The notes: a model not told the origin generated them from the sequence alone. A DNA stretch of 15,080 bases from Candidatus Poribacteria bacterium (GCA_016215705.1 JACRIR010000046.1:1-15080); one strand, 5' to 3'. Numbered from the stretch's first letter, positions 1 to 7,698 are shown. Numbers and translations are program-made.

Positions 1-99
1 ACGGGAATCCGAGGGAATCCGCAGAATCCACGATTTCCTCAGTTCCTCATCATACGGCAACCGCGCCGAACGTGAGCGCAGCGACAATTTCGCGCCGAT

Positions 100-1689
100 C
101 TACTTTCGGAGCGGTTTGCCGGGCAGGATGCCGGTATGCTGATCATCCTCGACGACAATTTGTCCGTTTACGATGACAGCCTTTATGCCGACAGGATACT
201 GATTCGGATTCTCATAGGTCGCGCGGTCAATAATTGTTTGAGCATCAAAGAGGACGAGGTCGGCCTTCTTGCCGCTGGCAAGTACGCCCCGGTCTTTCAG
301 CCCTATGCGGGATGCCGGCAATGAGGTCATCTTCCGAATCGCCTCGGGCAGCGTGATTATCTTTTCTTGTCGCACGTACTTCCCGAGTACGCGCGGGAAC
401 GTTCCGTACGTGCGTGGATGTGGAAGAGTCATCCCCAGCAGCCCATAAGGCGCAAAGGCCGCGGCATCAGAGCCGATCATCACTTTCGGACGCCGCATGA
501 ATGTTCTCACGTTGTCTTCGGATTGATCGATGACGTTGACGAATGCGACACAGTTGCACTCGAGGACAATGTCCATTATCGTGTCAATCGGGTCTTTGTC
601 GAGTTCCTCGGATATCTTCTTGACCGTTTTGCCCTGATACTCGGGATGCCCCACGCTGAGACCGATGAAAAGGCCGTCCCATCCGCCGGTCAAGTTCTCC
701 GGGCCGAACTCGCCGGCTCCTCTCTGCATCTCACCCTTGATTTGGGCCCGGGTTTGGGTGTCGGCAAGTCGTTTGAGCAGCGTCTCGTTACCCTGATTGT
801 GCACCCAGTGCGGGAGAACGGCGGAAAGTTCCGTATGACCCGCCGTATACGGGTACATATCGGCGGCGATGTCCATGCCCATCTTGAGCGCGCTCTCGAT
901 TAGCTCGAGCGCTTTCGGGCCGTCAGCCCAATGGTTTTGGCCTGCTGCTTTAAGATGACTTATCTGCACGGGTGCGCCGGAGCATTCGCCGATCTCGATT
1001 GCCTCTGAGATTGCCTTCAACAAGGTCTCTCCCTCGCCGCGCACGTGTGTCGAGTAGATTCCGCCGTTGCGGGCGACCGCCTTGTTCAATTCAATGAGCT
1101 CCTGAGTTCTTGTAAACGTGCCCGGCGGATAGATCAGTCCCGAGGACATTCCCCACACGCCTTGCTCGAACGCGCGATCAACTCCCTTCTGCATCGCTCT
1201 TATTTCTTCATCCGTCGGAGCGCGATCCGTTCGCCCCATTACGGCGTCGCGCAGGGTTCCATGACCCAGCAAATGGATGATGTTGACTGCAACGCCGTCT
1301 TTACGTATCATCTCATTGTAGTCGTCGAATGTTTTCCAACTCAGCTCCATGCCGAGCATTCTGGTGAGCGACTCGATTTCTTTTCGCGCGTCGCCTACGA
1401 GCGGCGCGGCCGAAAGGCCGCAATGGCCGACAACCTCCGTGGTCACGCCTTGATGCACTTTGCTCTCTGCATTCCGGTTTATCGGATACAAGAGCTCAGA
1501 GTGGGTGTGCATGTCGATGAAACCGGGCGAAATGTGGAGCCCCTCGGCGTCAAGTGTGCGCTTTGCCGGGGCATCGCCCAGGTTTCCTACCTCCGAGATA
1601 GTGTCTCCCTGAATTCCTATATCAGCTACGTATTCCTCCTTCCCCAACCCATCAAGCACACGGGCCCGCCTGATCAGTAAGTCCAGCAT
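100..1689 (-). CDS. N-acyl-D-amino-acid deacylase (D-aminoacylase-like amidohydrolase)
   Basis: Metal-dependent amidohydrolase, predicted to cleave N-acyl-D-amino acids or related N-acyl amides to a free amine and a carboxylate in the cytoplasm. Seen in the 529-residue product: an N-terminal beta-sandwich strand, then DMHTHSE with H61 and H63, GVTTEVVGHCG with C90, STHVRGEGE with H215, ISHLKAAG with H245, and IGSD with D408. The spacings H61-C90 (29) and H215-H245 (30) equal those of the metal ligands of Alcaligenes D-aminoacylase. The C-terminus has the usual GVLASGKKADLVLFD return strand. The start is ATG at 1689, because AAGGAGG lies 8 bases upstream; an in-frame GTG at 1695 is too close to that site. 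It is the last gene of the minus-strand run, 158 bp after the M20 gene. The family is confident; the substrate (D-acylamino acid, dihydropyrimidine-like or other amide) is not. Confidence 0.9.
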   Translation of the reverse strand: MLDLLIRRARVLDGLGKEEYVADIGIQGDTISEVGNLGDAPAKRTLDAEGLHISPGFIDMHTHSELLYPINRNAESKVHQGVTTEVVGHCGLSAAPLVGDARKEIESLTRMLGMELSWKTFDDYNEMIRKDGVAVNIIHLLGHGTLRDAVMGRTDRAPTDEEIRAMQKGVDRAFEQGVWGMSSGLIYPPGTFTRTQELIELNKAVARNGGIYSTHVRGEGETLLKAISEAIEIGECSGAPVQISHLKAAGQNHWADGPKALELIESALKMGMDIAADMYPYTAGHTELSAVLPHWVHNQGNETLLKRLADTQTRAQIKGEMQRGAGEFGPENLTGGWDGLFIGLSVGHPEYQGKTVKKISEELDKDPIDTIMDIVLECNCVAFVNVIDQSEDNVRTFMRRPKVMIGSDAAAFAPYGLLGMTLPHPRTYGTFPRVLGKYVRQEKIITLPEAIRKMTSLPASRIGLKDRGVLASGKKADLVLFDAQTIIDRATYENPNQYPVGIKAVIVNGQIVVEDDQHTGILPGKPLRK

Positions 1690-1797
1690 TATCACGTCCT
1701 CCTTTGTCTTCCCTATCTAGTAGAACGCTTCCTAAAAGTAGTATTGTATTCGCCGGATTGGTCGTTCCTTGTCCGTTTGCAGATGGCCGGACATCGC

Positions 1798-1825
1798 TGT
1801 CATTCCGAGCGAAGCGAAGAATCTC
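1798..1825 (+). repeat. 28-bp dispersed repeat, copy 1
   Basis: The core GAGCGAAGCGAAGAATCTC preceded by TGTCATTCC recurs at 7671-7698 with a single C/T difference. The ends ATTC and GAAT pair, so it is a weak palindrome. It lies in the 158-bp gap between the M20 gene and the aminoacylase gene. Confidence 0.8.
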
Positions 1826-1847
1826 AGTTTCGCGTTTCTCCTGCGCG

Positions 1848-3101
1848 CTAAAACGCCAGGTAGTGCACCAGTTCCTTTGTCATGTTAAGCAGGTCCGTGA
1901 CGCCCACTCGCTCATTAGCGGCGTGAGCCGACAAGTTGCTTGCGCGTGCGGGCGACATTCCGACAAACTTGTCCGTTTTGAGCGCCATGGCGACGCAGCC
2001 CATATCAGTTGAGCCGCCAAGTCCGCCCACCATGAAATCGCCATAATCGTGCACCGCCCGCCTGGCCTCCTTCATCTTCTCCATGAAGGGGCTTTTCACG
2101 TCGAAGACCACGGGCGGATAGTTATGGATGAATTTCACTTTGACATCGATCAATTTGCTGTTTGCGCGCCCGCGGTCGATCGCGTCTTGAATCTCTTTTA
2201 CCACGTCCTCATATTTTTCCTCTGGAATGTAGCGGCGGTTCAGAGTCAGATTGCATTCTCCCGGAGTGATGTTAGGTTTGGCTCCGCCTCGAATGACGGA
2301 GAGGTTCAACATGGGCGTGAGCTGAGTGGAAGGCGCATTGGGAAGCGGGAAAGAGGGAACCTTTGACTCCCTCGCTTCGACCTGTTTCTTCAGCGCCAGC
2401 AGTTCGTTCATGATCGGAACCATTTCTTCGAGCGCGTTCACACCCATGAAGTTCATGCCCGAGTGGCAGCTCTTGCCGACTCCGGCGATCATCACGTCGA
2501 TTCCGCCCTCGCATGCCTGCATTAGAATCGGCTCTTGAGCGCCAAGCTCGAGATTGAGCATGTGTCCTTGCACGTATCCATTCAGAGCGAGATGATAGAC
2601 GCCCGGATACACGCCGATTTCCTCATCGGTGCAGAGCAGACAATGAATGTCGAACTTCGGCTCGAGGGAGAGATCGTGGATCACCTTCAAAGCGCCCATG
2701 AGACACGCAATCGACCCCTTCATATCCATCGCGCCCCGACCGTAAAATGTGTCTCCTTCAACGATTCCCGCAAACGGGTCGCATTTCCATCCTTCCTCGA
2801 TCGGCACAACGTCCATATGCGCGTAAATCGAGACCGGCTCCTTCCCAACGTCTCGCGACGCCACCAGATTCACGCGCGGTCCCTCCAGCGGATATGGAAT
2901 CTCTCTTACCTTATCTTCCGGAATTATCACTCGCTCGGTCGTGAAGCCGAATCTCTTGAAGTCCGGTTCGAGCGCGGCCACAAACTTGTCGTAATTCCTG
3001 CCAGGCGGAACTGTCGTGTCTATGCCGACCAGCTTCCTCAATGTTTCGATAATGTATTCTCGGTTCGCTTCGACGCTCCCAAAAGCTTTTTGGTAATCCA
3101 T
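1848..3101 (-). CDS. M20-family metallopeptidase/amidohydrolase (ArgE/DapE type)
   Basis: Predicted dinuclear zinc hydrolase acting on an N-acyl amino acid, dipeptide or carbamoyl compound. The 417-residue product shows the family motifs in order: YAHMDVVP (H95, D97), GRGAMDMKG (bridging D126), TDEEIG (E160 catalytic base, E161 ligand), NLELG (E185, in the place of the usual Asp/Glu ligand) and SAHAANERV (H393). The dimerisation-domain motif GVGKSCHSG is at about 207-215. The start is the second of two adjacent ATGs (3101 rather than 3104), because GAGGGG then sits 6 bases upstream; a longer frame to 3155 has no ribosome site. It follows the thiolase after a repeat-filled 542-bp gap, so cotranscription is uncertain. 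Together with the downstream D-aminoacylase it gives two amide hydrolases in a row. ArgE, DapE, carboxypeptidase and acylase specificities cannot be separated from sequence alone. Confidence 0.9.
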   Translation of the reverse strand: MDYQKAFGSVEANREYIIETLRKLVGIDTTVPPGRNYDKFVAALEPDFKRFGFTTERVIIPEDKVREIPYPLEGPRVNLVASRDVGKEPVSIYAHMDVVPIEEGWKCDPFAGIVEGDTFYGRGAMDMKGSIACLMGALKVIHDLSLEPKFDIHCLLCTDEEIGVYPGVYHLALNGYVQGHMLNLELGAQEPILMQACEGGIDVMIAGVGKSCHSGMNFMGVNALEEMVPIMNELLALKKQVEARESKVPSFPLPNAPSTQLTPMLNLSVIRGGAKPNITPGECNLTLNRRYIPEEKYEDVVKEIQDAIDRGRANSKLIDVKVKFIHNYPPVVFDVKSPFMEKMKEARRAVHDYGDFMVGGLGGSTDMGCVAMALKTDKFVGMSPARASNLSAHAANERVGVTDLLNMTKELVHYLAF

Positions 3102-3346
3102 CATTCTCCCCTCACCATGTGATTTCGACCTACCCCCATTTCCAGTGTCCGTCATGATATATTGGCGCGTTACCGAAAGTCAACAACGGCGATTCTTAAC
3201 CACAAAAATGAGAGGAGCGCAACAGAAGAGAATCAGTTTGAATCTGCATAATCTGTGGACAATACCATCTGCGCTGCTAACCATCAATTTCTTGAAATCC
3301 TGTCGTGATTCTTGTGGCTGCATATGGATAACTGCTTGCCATTCAA

Positions 3347-3371
3347 TGGATTCCCGACTTCGCGGGAATGA
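3347..3371. repeat. REP-like short palindrome
   Basis: TGGATTCCCG and CGGGAATGA flank a short ACTTCG loop, giving a 7-bp perfect stem. It resembles the palindrome at 10343-10369, which also pairs ATTCCCG with an A/G-rich partner. Confidence 0.6.
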
Positions 3372-3407
3372 TAAGAAAAAGAGAATTCTTATTCGTGAGA
3401 TTCGTCC

Positions 3408-3463
3408 CGCGCCATGCGTCTCGCGTTTCGCGGGATGACATTCGTGTTCCTGGAGTTTCTTCT
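3408..3463 (+). repeat. 56-bp dispersed repeat, copy 1
   Basis: Matches 8890-8945 over 56 bases without gaps and with 4 mismatches by eye. The centre, CGCGTTTCGCGGGATGACAT, contains a CGCG-TTT-CGCG palindrome. It lies in the thiolase/M20 gap. Confidence 0.85.
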
Positions 3464-3515
3464 TCTTTTTTGTTTCTTCTTCTTGGTTGCGGCTAAGGTC
3501 TCTCTTCAAGCAAGA

Positions 3516-3541
3516 AGGGCCGGGGGTTGAACCCCGGCCCT
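3516..3541. terminator. Perfect GC-rich hairpin downstream of thiolase
   Basis: AGGGCCGGGG (3516-3525) pairs perfectly with CCCCGGCCCT (3532-3541) around a 6-base loop. On the minus strand it lies 100 bp after the thiolase stop. No clean T-tract follows on either strand, so it may be an intrinsic-like terminator, an mRNA stabiliser or just another repeat. Confidence 0.45.
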
Positions 3542-3643
3542 CGTGATTCCGACTCTCTCAGTATCGCCTTGCCTTACTCTCTTCTATCGGCAATCGTGGC
3601 GATGACATTCATCACTCATCATTGCGCATTCGTCATTCCTGCC

Positions 3644-4846
3644 CTACGACTCTCTCTCAATAATCGTCGCGATGCCCTGTCCGCCGCCAACGCACGCATT
3701 CGCAAGCCCATAACGCGCGTTGTTTTTCTGAAGAATCCGCGCGAGCGTGCCGATGAGGCGAATGCCCGTCGACCCGAGCGCATGGCCGATAGCCGTCCCG
3801 CCGCCCATGACGTTGACTCTGTTGGGATCGATGCCGAATTCCTTTATGCAGTTCAGCGCGACAACGCAGAACGCCTCATTGATCTCCCAATAGTCGATGT
3901 CTTTTGCCTTGAGGCCGGCCTTGTCGAGGGCCTTCTTGCTTGCCGGCACCGGCCCGGCCCCCATGATTGTCGGATCAACGCCTGACCAGCCCATCGACCG
4001 GATGGTCGCCAGCGGCTTGATACCGTTCTTTTTCGCTGTCTCTTTCGACATGAGGAGCATACCGGTCGCGCCGGCGTTCAGCGGAGAGGAGTTGCCGGCA
4101 GAAACGATTCCGTCCGGCCTGAATGCAGGCTTGAGTCCCGCGAGACCCTCTACCGTGGTGTCCGCGCGAACCGCCTGATCAACCTTTATGACTTTCTTGC
4201 TTCCATCCGCCTGCTCCGCCTCGAAAGGCAGTATCTCACCGTCGAAGAAGCCTTCCTTCTGACCCTTGGCGGCCAACTCGTGGCTGCGTTTCGCCCATTT
4301 GTCCATCTCTTCCCGTGTGACGCCCGCTTGCGCGGCCAGCTTCTCAGCCGTGAGACCCATATTCATCGTGGTCATCATGTCCCAGTGATGATACTGCTCG
4401 TCGCCGATGAGAGATGGATTCGGCGCGATCGCGTCGCTTCCGCGCGCCACGAGGTCCATCGGCACTCGCGTCATGTGCTCCATACCCAGACACAATACGA
4501 CGTCCGAGAAGCCCGTCATGATTTCCATCGAGCCGATCTGCACAGCCGCCATGGCCGAGCCGCATTGCTGGTCCACAAACCTCGCCGCGACGGTCTCCGG
4601 CAGATTCGCAAGAAAAACCGGAATCCTGCCGCCATAAGTCCACTGCTCGTTCACTCCCATTGCGCTGCCGGTGACGCAGTTGTCGATCAGCTTCGGGTCG
4701 ATTCCCGTCCGCTTGACCAGTTCTTTCGCCACGGCCGCAACAAGCACGTCGGCCCTGACCTGCCCAAACCAGTCACGACCCGGATCATTTGGTCTCGACC
4801 TTGACAACGCCGTTCTCAGATATCCCGCGATTACTACGTCTTTCAT
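3644..4846 (-). CDS. Thiolase (acetyl-CoA C-acyltransferase family)
   Basis: Condenses two acyl-CoAs or, in the degradative direction, cleaves 3-ketoacyl-CoA with CoA to acetyl-CoA and a shortened acyl-CoA. The 400-residue product has the complete active site: acyl-accepting C95 in QQCGSAMAA, N323 in NEAF, H355 in GGGTAIGHALGSTG and general-base C385 in NACVGGGQG. The His loop reads AIGHALG rather than the common ALGHPLG, a modest departure. The start at 4846 (MKDVVIAGYLRT) is chosen because AAAAGGAGAGGA lies just upstream and the protein begins like other thiolases; the open frame reaches 4885. It is 170 bp downstream of the crotonase gene, with a heptamer array between them, and is probably the thiolytic last step of the same pathway. 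Degradative versus biosynthetic use is not decidable. Confidence 0.93.
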   Translation of the reverse strand: MKDVVIAGYLRTALSRSRPNDPGRDWFGQVRADVLVAAVAKELVKRTGIDPKLIDNCVTGSAMGVNEQWTYGGRIPVFLANLPETVAARFVDQQCGSAMAAVQIGSMEIMTGFSDVVLCLGMEHMTRVPMDLVARGSDAIAPNPSLIGDEQYHHWDMMTTMNMGLTAEKLAAQAGVTREEMDKWAKRSHELAAKGQKEGFFDGEILPFEAEQADGSKKVIKVDQAVRADTTVEGLAGLKPAFRPDGIVSAGNSSPLNAGATGMLLMSKETAKKNGIKPLATIRSMGWSGVDPTIMGAGPVPASKKALDKAGLKAKDIDYWEINEAFCVVALNCIKEFGIDPNRVNVMGGGTAIGHALGSTGIRLIGTLARILQKNNARYGLANACVGGGQGIATIIERES

Positions 4847-4940
4847 TGTCCTCTCCTTTTTTCTTACTGCTCTTCCCAAAACCAATAACTCATTAGTAGT
4901 CTGCGTTTCACAGTTTGCAGTCTACGTCATAACCCTAAAT

Positions 4941-5003
4941 CGTAAACCGTGAACCGTGAACCGTAAACTGTGAACTATAGACTGTGAACCGTGAACTGCG
5001 AAC
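4941..5003. repeat. Heptamer tandem array (9 units)
   Basis: Nine consecutive 7-base units of the type CGTGAAC: variants are CGTAAAC (2), CGTGAAC (3), TGTGAAC (2), TATAGAC and TGCGAAC. All nine end in A-C and fit in register without gaps. It occupies most of the gap between crotonase and thiolase. No translated frame across it looks like protein. Confidence 0.85.
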
Positions 5004-5016
5004 CTCGCCGCGCCGC

Positions 5017-5862
5017 TCAAGTCAACGGAAAAAACTCCGGCATGTCCTTGCTCACCTTCATTGTCCAGCGAGGTGGTCTCTTCTCGAGGAAAGACATGAT
5101 GCCCTCGTTGCAGTCGGGCTGCATCCCTGTCCACGCGAAATACGTATGATTGATCTCCTCAACCTTCTGCAAATCGGTCTCGGCCAGAAACTGCCACAGC
5201 ATGCGTTTCGTGAGCGCCAGTGGCACAGGCGCCGCATTGGCCGCAATCTCCATAGCCAATTCACGAGCCGTAGCCGTCAATTGCGAATCCGGTACGACTC
5301 GACTGACGAGACCGCACTGCAGGGCCTCCTGCGCGCTGATGATGCGGCCGGTATACATCAACTCGGCTGCCTTGCTCACTCCGACTATGCGCGTAAGAAA
5401 CCACGGGCTCGCCAATTCCGGCACGACCCCTCGGCGAACGAACACAAGCCCGAAGCGTGCGCTCTCCGCCGCGATACGGATATCCATCGGGAGTATCATC
5501 GTGACGCCGACTCCGACCGCCGGGCCGTTGACCGCCACAATGACCGGCTTCTTGAGGTTCAGCATCACAGTCAATATCTGATCCACCGGCGTCTTGGGTT
5601 GTTCTCCGCCGTCCGGCTTTCCCTGTTGCCTCGAAGGATCGAAGGTGCTCCCGCCGGACGAAAGATCCATGCCTGCGCAAAAGCCTCGCCCCGCTCCCGT
5701 CAATATTGTGGCCCTTATGCTATCGTCTTTATCCACTTCTTGCAGCGCGTCCAGCATTTCCCCAACCAGAACATAGGTGAACGCATTGAGGCGTTCGGGC
5801 CGGTTCAATGTGATAGTCGCCACGGGCCCCGAAACTTCAAACAATATTTGTTGATAACCCAT
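5017..5862 (-). CDS. Crotonase-fold protein (enoyl-CoA hydratase/isomerase family)
   Basis: Acts on an acyl-CoA thioester: hydration of an enoyl-CoA or a double-bond shift. The 281-residue product has a crotonase N-terminus (TITLNRPERLNAF, 17-29), both oxyanion-hole segments (GRGFCAGMDL, 59-67; NGPAVGVGVTM, 112-122) and the C-terminal helices. A gapless match to rat enoyl-CoA hydratase (FG...LTR.VG) puts F141 where that enzyme has catalytic Glu144, while E167 matches Glu164; another Glu follows in RRGVVPE (E149). With one of the two glutamates gone, an isomerase or other crotonase reaction is as likely as plain hydration. GAGGGAG precedes the ATG. The start lies 21 bp after the dehydratase stop, so the two genes are almost certainly one transcript. 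Confidence 0.9.
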   Translation of the reverse strand: MGYQQILFEVSGPVATITLNRPERLNAFTYVLVGEMLDALQEVDKDDSIRATILTGAGRGFCAGMDLSSGGSTFDPSRQQGKPDGGEQPKTPVDQILTVMLNLKKPVIVAVNGPAVGVGVTMILPMDIRIAAESARFGLVFVRRGVVPELASPWFLTRIVGVSKAAELMYTGRIISAQEALQCGLVSRVVPDSQLTATARELAMEIAANAAPVPLALTKRMLWQFLAETDLQKVEEINHTYFAWTGMQPDCNEGIMSFLEKRPPRWTMKVSKDMPEFFPLT

Positions 5863-5883
5863 TCAAATCTCCCTCTCGCCTGC

Positions 5884-7347
5884 TTAGTCCTTGATGCCCG
5901 CAAGCCGCCTGACCATTGCCTTGCGCGCCTCGATGTCATATTGCGACGTGATCGCGATCTGCTCCATGATGGGCGAGCCGCCGCCATGATAGCCCCCCAC
6001 TGCCGCCACACCCGAGCTGGCTGAACACAGCAAATCGGCGACGTAGCGCCACAATTGCGCCGAGTTCTCAGCCGAAATGTCAGGGTTGCGCATGATGTAC
6101 TTGTTGAGCAAATCCTTGGTCTCGGGATTGATAAAGTCGCCCTCATACGGAAACGTCGCAGGCACTCCGCCCGCGAGATCGCAAAGCATTTCCATCTCGT
6201 GATAGACCGCCTCTCCCGTCAGACACCGTCCGACGTTCGCGTAGATCGAATCCGGTATGTAGTTGCCGGGTCCGTATGGCGTCTTTCCCATCCCGGGAAC
6301 ATACAACTGATTGCTGCCCAATTCGGATGCCGTGAATCCTGCGGCGTATCCCAATTCGGTCACCATGATAAACTCCGAAAGCTTCTCGCGAACATGAGGA
6401 GCTTTCTGGATGCCGTTGCACTCGGCAATCAGAGCAGCGGTTCCGAGCAACAGGTCGCCGATCGCAGGTTTACAGCCGGAATAACTGTGGCGGTGGAACA
6501 GCGCGAACAACAGCGCGCATGCGCCGCCGTGCAAGGTCTCACCGCACAGAAACACACGATCCCACGGAATCAATACGTTATCGAAGATTGTATACGAGTC
6601 CGTTGCGCCCGGCGTAAAACCCCTCGGAAAATGCTTCCGCGGACGCAGATTGTGGATGCTTACCACTTGCTTGATTCCTTCCCAGTCCGCAGGGATGGCA
6701 AAAGCGATGGCCCAATCCTTTTCATCAGCCTTGAGCGCGCGCGTGGGAACCACCAGAATCTCATCCGCCACCGACGCCTCGGAATTGTGAACCTTGCAGC
6801 CGCGCACAACTACGCCTTCGCTCTTGCGCTCGACCACTCGCAGGTAGAGATCAGGATCTTCCTGCTCGCTCGGACGCCGCATGCGGTGGCCCTTCACGTC
6901 GGTCTGTGCGCAACAGCCTACGAGGTCCTCATTCTGAAAGCGCTCAAGCCACTTCTTGAAATTCTTGTGGTATTCAGTCTTGCCGCTGTTCTCTTTGTCG
7001 GCCTCGTAGGACGCGGCATACAGCGCGTTCGTGCCGTCTATTCCCATGCAGCGCTGGATGCATCCGCCGACGGCCCGACACAGCATCCGGGTCATATCTT
7101 GTTTCTTATGAAGGTCTTCTTTGTTCTGGTGCACGTGGCAGAACCGGTTGATTACTTTCCCCGTGAGATGCGAAGTTGCGGTGCACAAGTCTTTGTTCTC
7201 GGGTTTCTCCGCCATGTCGAAGGTCAGCCCGATGGTATTGATGCAGTCCATCTGAAGCTCATCGGTCCGGTCAATTTTCTGACCGTTCACATAGATGTTC
7301 CGACGCATCTTCTTCAGACCCTCGATGTATTGCTGTTTCGTGCGCAT
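5884..7347 (-). CDS. 4-hydroxybutyryl-CoA dehydratase / vinylacetyl-CoA isomerase family (4-hydroxyphenylacetate 3-hydroxylase superfamily)
   Basis: Predicted flavin and [4Fe-4S] enzyme that dehydrates 4-hydroxybutyryl-CoA to crotonyl-CoA, or a close relative using another 4-hydroxyacyl-CoA. The 487-residue length is typical. The cluster ligands described for the Clostridium aminobutyricum enzyme (Cys99, Cys103, His292, Cys299) have counterparts with the same local spacing: C96 and C100 in GGCIQRCMG, H285 and C292 in FHRHSYSGC. Oxygenases of the same superfamily lack this cluster, which favours the dehydratase. The flavin-domain segment TDVKGHRMRRPSEQ (149-162) is also present. The ATG at 7347 has AAGGAG 8 bases upstream. 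It is the first enzyme gene after the regulator and is tightly followed by the crotonase. The exact substrate is inferred from the family only; the enzyme in this family is oxygen-sensitive, which suits an anaerobe. Confidence 0.88.
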   Translation of the reverse strand: MRTKQQYIEGLKKMRRNIYVNGQKIDRTDELQMDCINTIGLTFDMAEKPENKDLCTATSHLTGKVINRFCHVHQNKEDLHKKQDMTRMLCRAVGGCIQRCMGIDGTNALYAASYEADKENSGKTEYHKNFKKWLERFQNEDLVGCCAQTDVKGHRMRRPSEQEDPDLYLRVVERKSEGVVVRGCKVHNSEASVADEILVVPTRALKADEKDWAIAFAIPADWEGIKQVVSIHNLRPRKHFPRGFTPGATDSYTIFDNVLIPWDRVFLCGETLHGGACALLFALFHRHSYSGCKPAIGDLLLGTAALIAECNGIQKAPHVREKLSEFIMVTELGYAAGFTASELGSNQLYVPGMGKTPYGPGNYIPDSIYANVGRCLTGEAVYHEMEMLCDLAGGVPATFPYEGDFINPETKDLLNKYIMRNPDISAENSAQLWRYVADLLCSASSGVAAVGGYHGGGSPIMEQIAITSQYDIEARKAMVRRLAGIKD

Positions 7348-7385
7348 GGGACGTACTCCTTATGCTTGAAAACCATAGCCTTGTT

Positions 7386-7439
7386 AAGACAACTCACACC
7401 GACAACTCGCCGGCAGTTTGTCTTGACTTTCGGACAACC
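7386..7439. promoter_or_regulatory. Cluster of GACAAC-type boxes upstream of the dehydratase gene
   Basis: GACAACTC occurs at 7388-7395 and again at 7401-7408, 13 bases apart. An inverted partner GTTTGTC is at 7416-7422 and another GACAACC at 7433-7439. The outer pair AAGACAACT/AGTTTGTCTT forms an imperfect inverted repeat. This is a candidate operator about 40-90 bases from the dehydratase start. No convincing -35/-10 pair was found here. Confidence 0.35.
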
Positions 7440-7571
7440 GGGAACATCCTGCTTTGGAGGGCGACAACCATGTTATCACATCGCCCTTCCGGCTAACAAG
7501 GATGCGCCGAACGCGCATGTCCGGCGCAAGAGGCGCCTCCGTGTTCCTTCATTTTACCAGAGCAGGGAGAT

Positions 7572-7669
7572 CTGTCATTCTGTTCCCATCACTATCATTC
7601 GTGTCCCTCACTATCAATCTGTGCCCATCACTATCATTCGTGTCCCTCACTGTCATTCTGTGCCCATCA
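7572..7669 (+). repeat. Tandem array of alternating 20- and 19-bp units
   Basis: Five units run in register: 20, 19, 20, 19 and 20 bp (starts 7572, 7592, 7611, 7631, 7650). The type units are CTGTCATTCTGTGCCCATCA and CTATCATTCGTGTCCCTCA. The 19-bp units at 7592 and 7631 are identical, so the true period is a 39-bp pair. The array runs directly into the 28-bp dispersed repeat, whose first bases (CTGTCATTCTG) are the same as a unit start. Confidence 0.9.
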
Positions 7670-7670
7670 C

Positions 7671-7698
7671 TGTCATTCTGAGCGAAGCGAAGAATCTC
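7671..7698 (+). repeat. 28-bp dispersed repeat, copy 2
   Basis: Same sequence as 1798-1825 except for one base (T for C before GAGCGAAGCG). It forms the right end of the 19/20-bp tandem array. Confidence 0.8.

Larger units (their letters stand above)
3102..3643. other. Repeat-rich intergenic gap between thiolase and M20 gene
   Basis: This 542-bp stretch has no convincing gene; short frames here are low-complexity. It holds a small palindrome (ATTCCCG/CGGGAAT, 3350-3369), one copy of a 56-bp dispersed repeat (3408-3463), a pyrimidine tract of CTT/TTC runs (about 3458-3487) and a perfect GC hairpin (3516-3541). A stretch around 3288-3316 (TTTCTTGAAATCCTGTCGTG) resembles sequence near 11421-11441. 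Confidence 0.6.

Noticed and set aside
1698-1765. Promoter for the aminoacylase gene
   Set aside because: TACAAT and TAGATA hexamers exist upstream of the start on the minus strand, but none has an acceptable -35 at 16-18 bases.
3180-3509. 109-codon minus-strand frame rich in Lys and Glu
   Set aside because: It is made of the pyrimidine tract and two dispersed repeats, and has no ribosome site or recognisable domain.
4922-5134. 70-codon frame with repeated VHG/FTVHG-like peptides on the minus strand
   Set aside because: The peptide periodicity is just the 7-bp DNA array read in frame, with no start signal and overlap with the crotonase 3' end.
4984-6024. 346-codon plus-strand open frame
   Set aside because: It is complementary to the crotonase gene and starts in the heptamer array. 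The Arg/His-rich translation shows no family features.
7572-7698. Possible CRISPR array
   Set aside because: The 19/20-bp units are directly contiguous with no unique spacers and no cas genes nearby. This is a simple tandem repeat.
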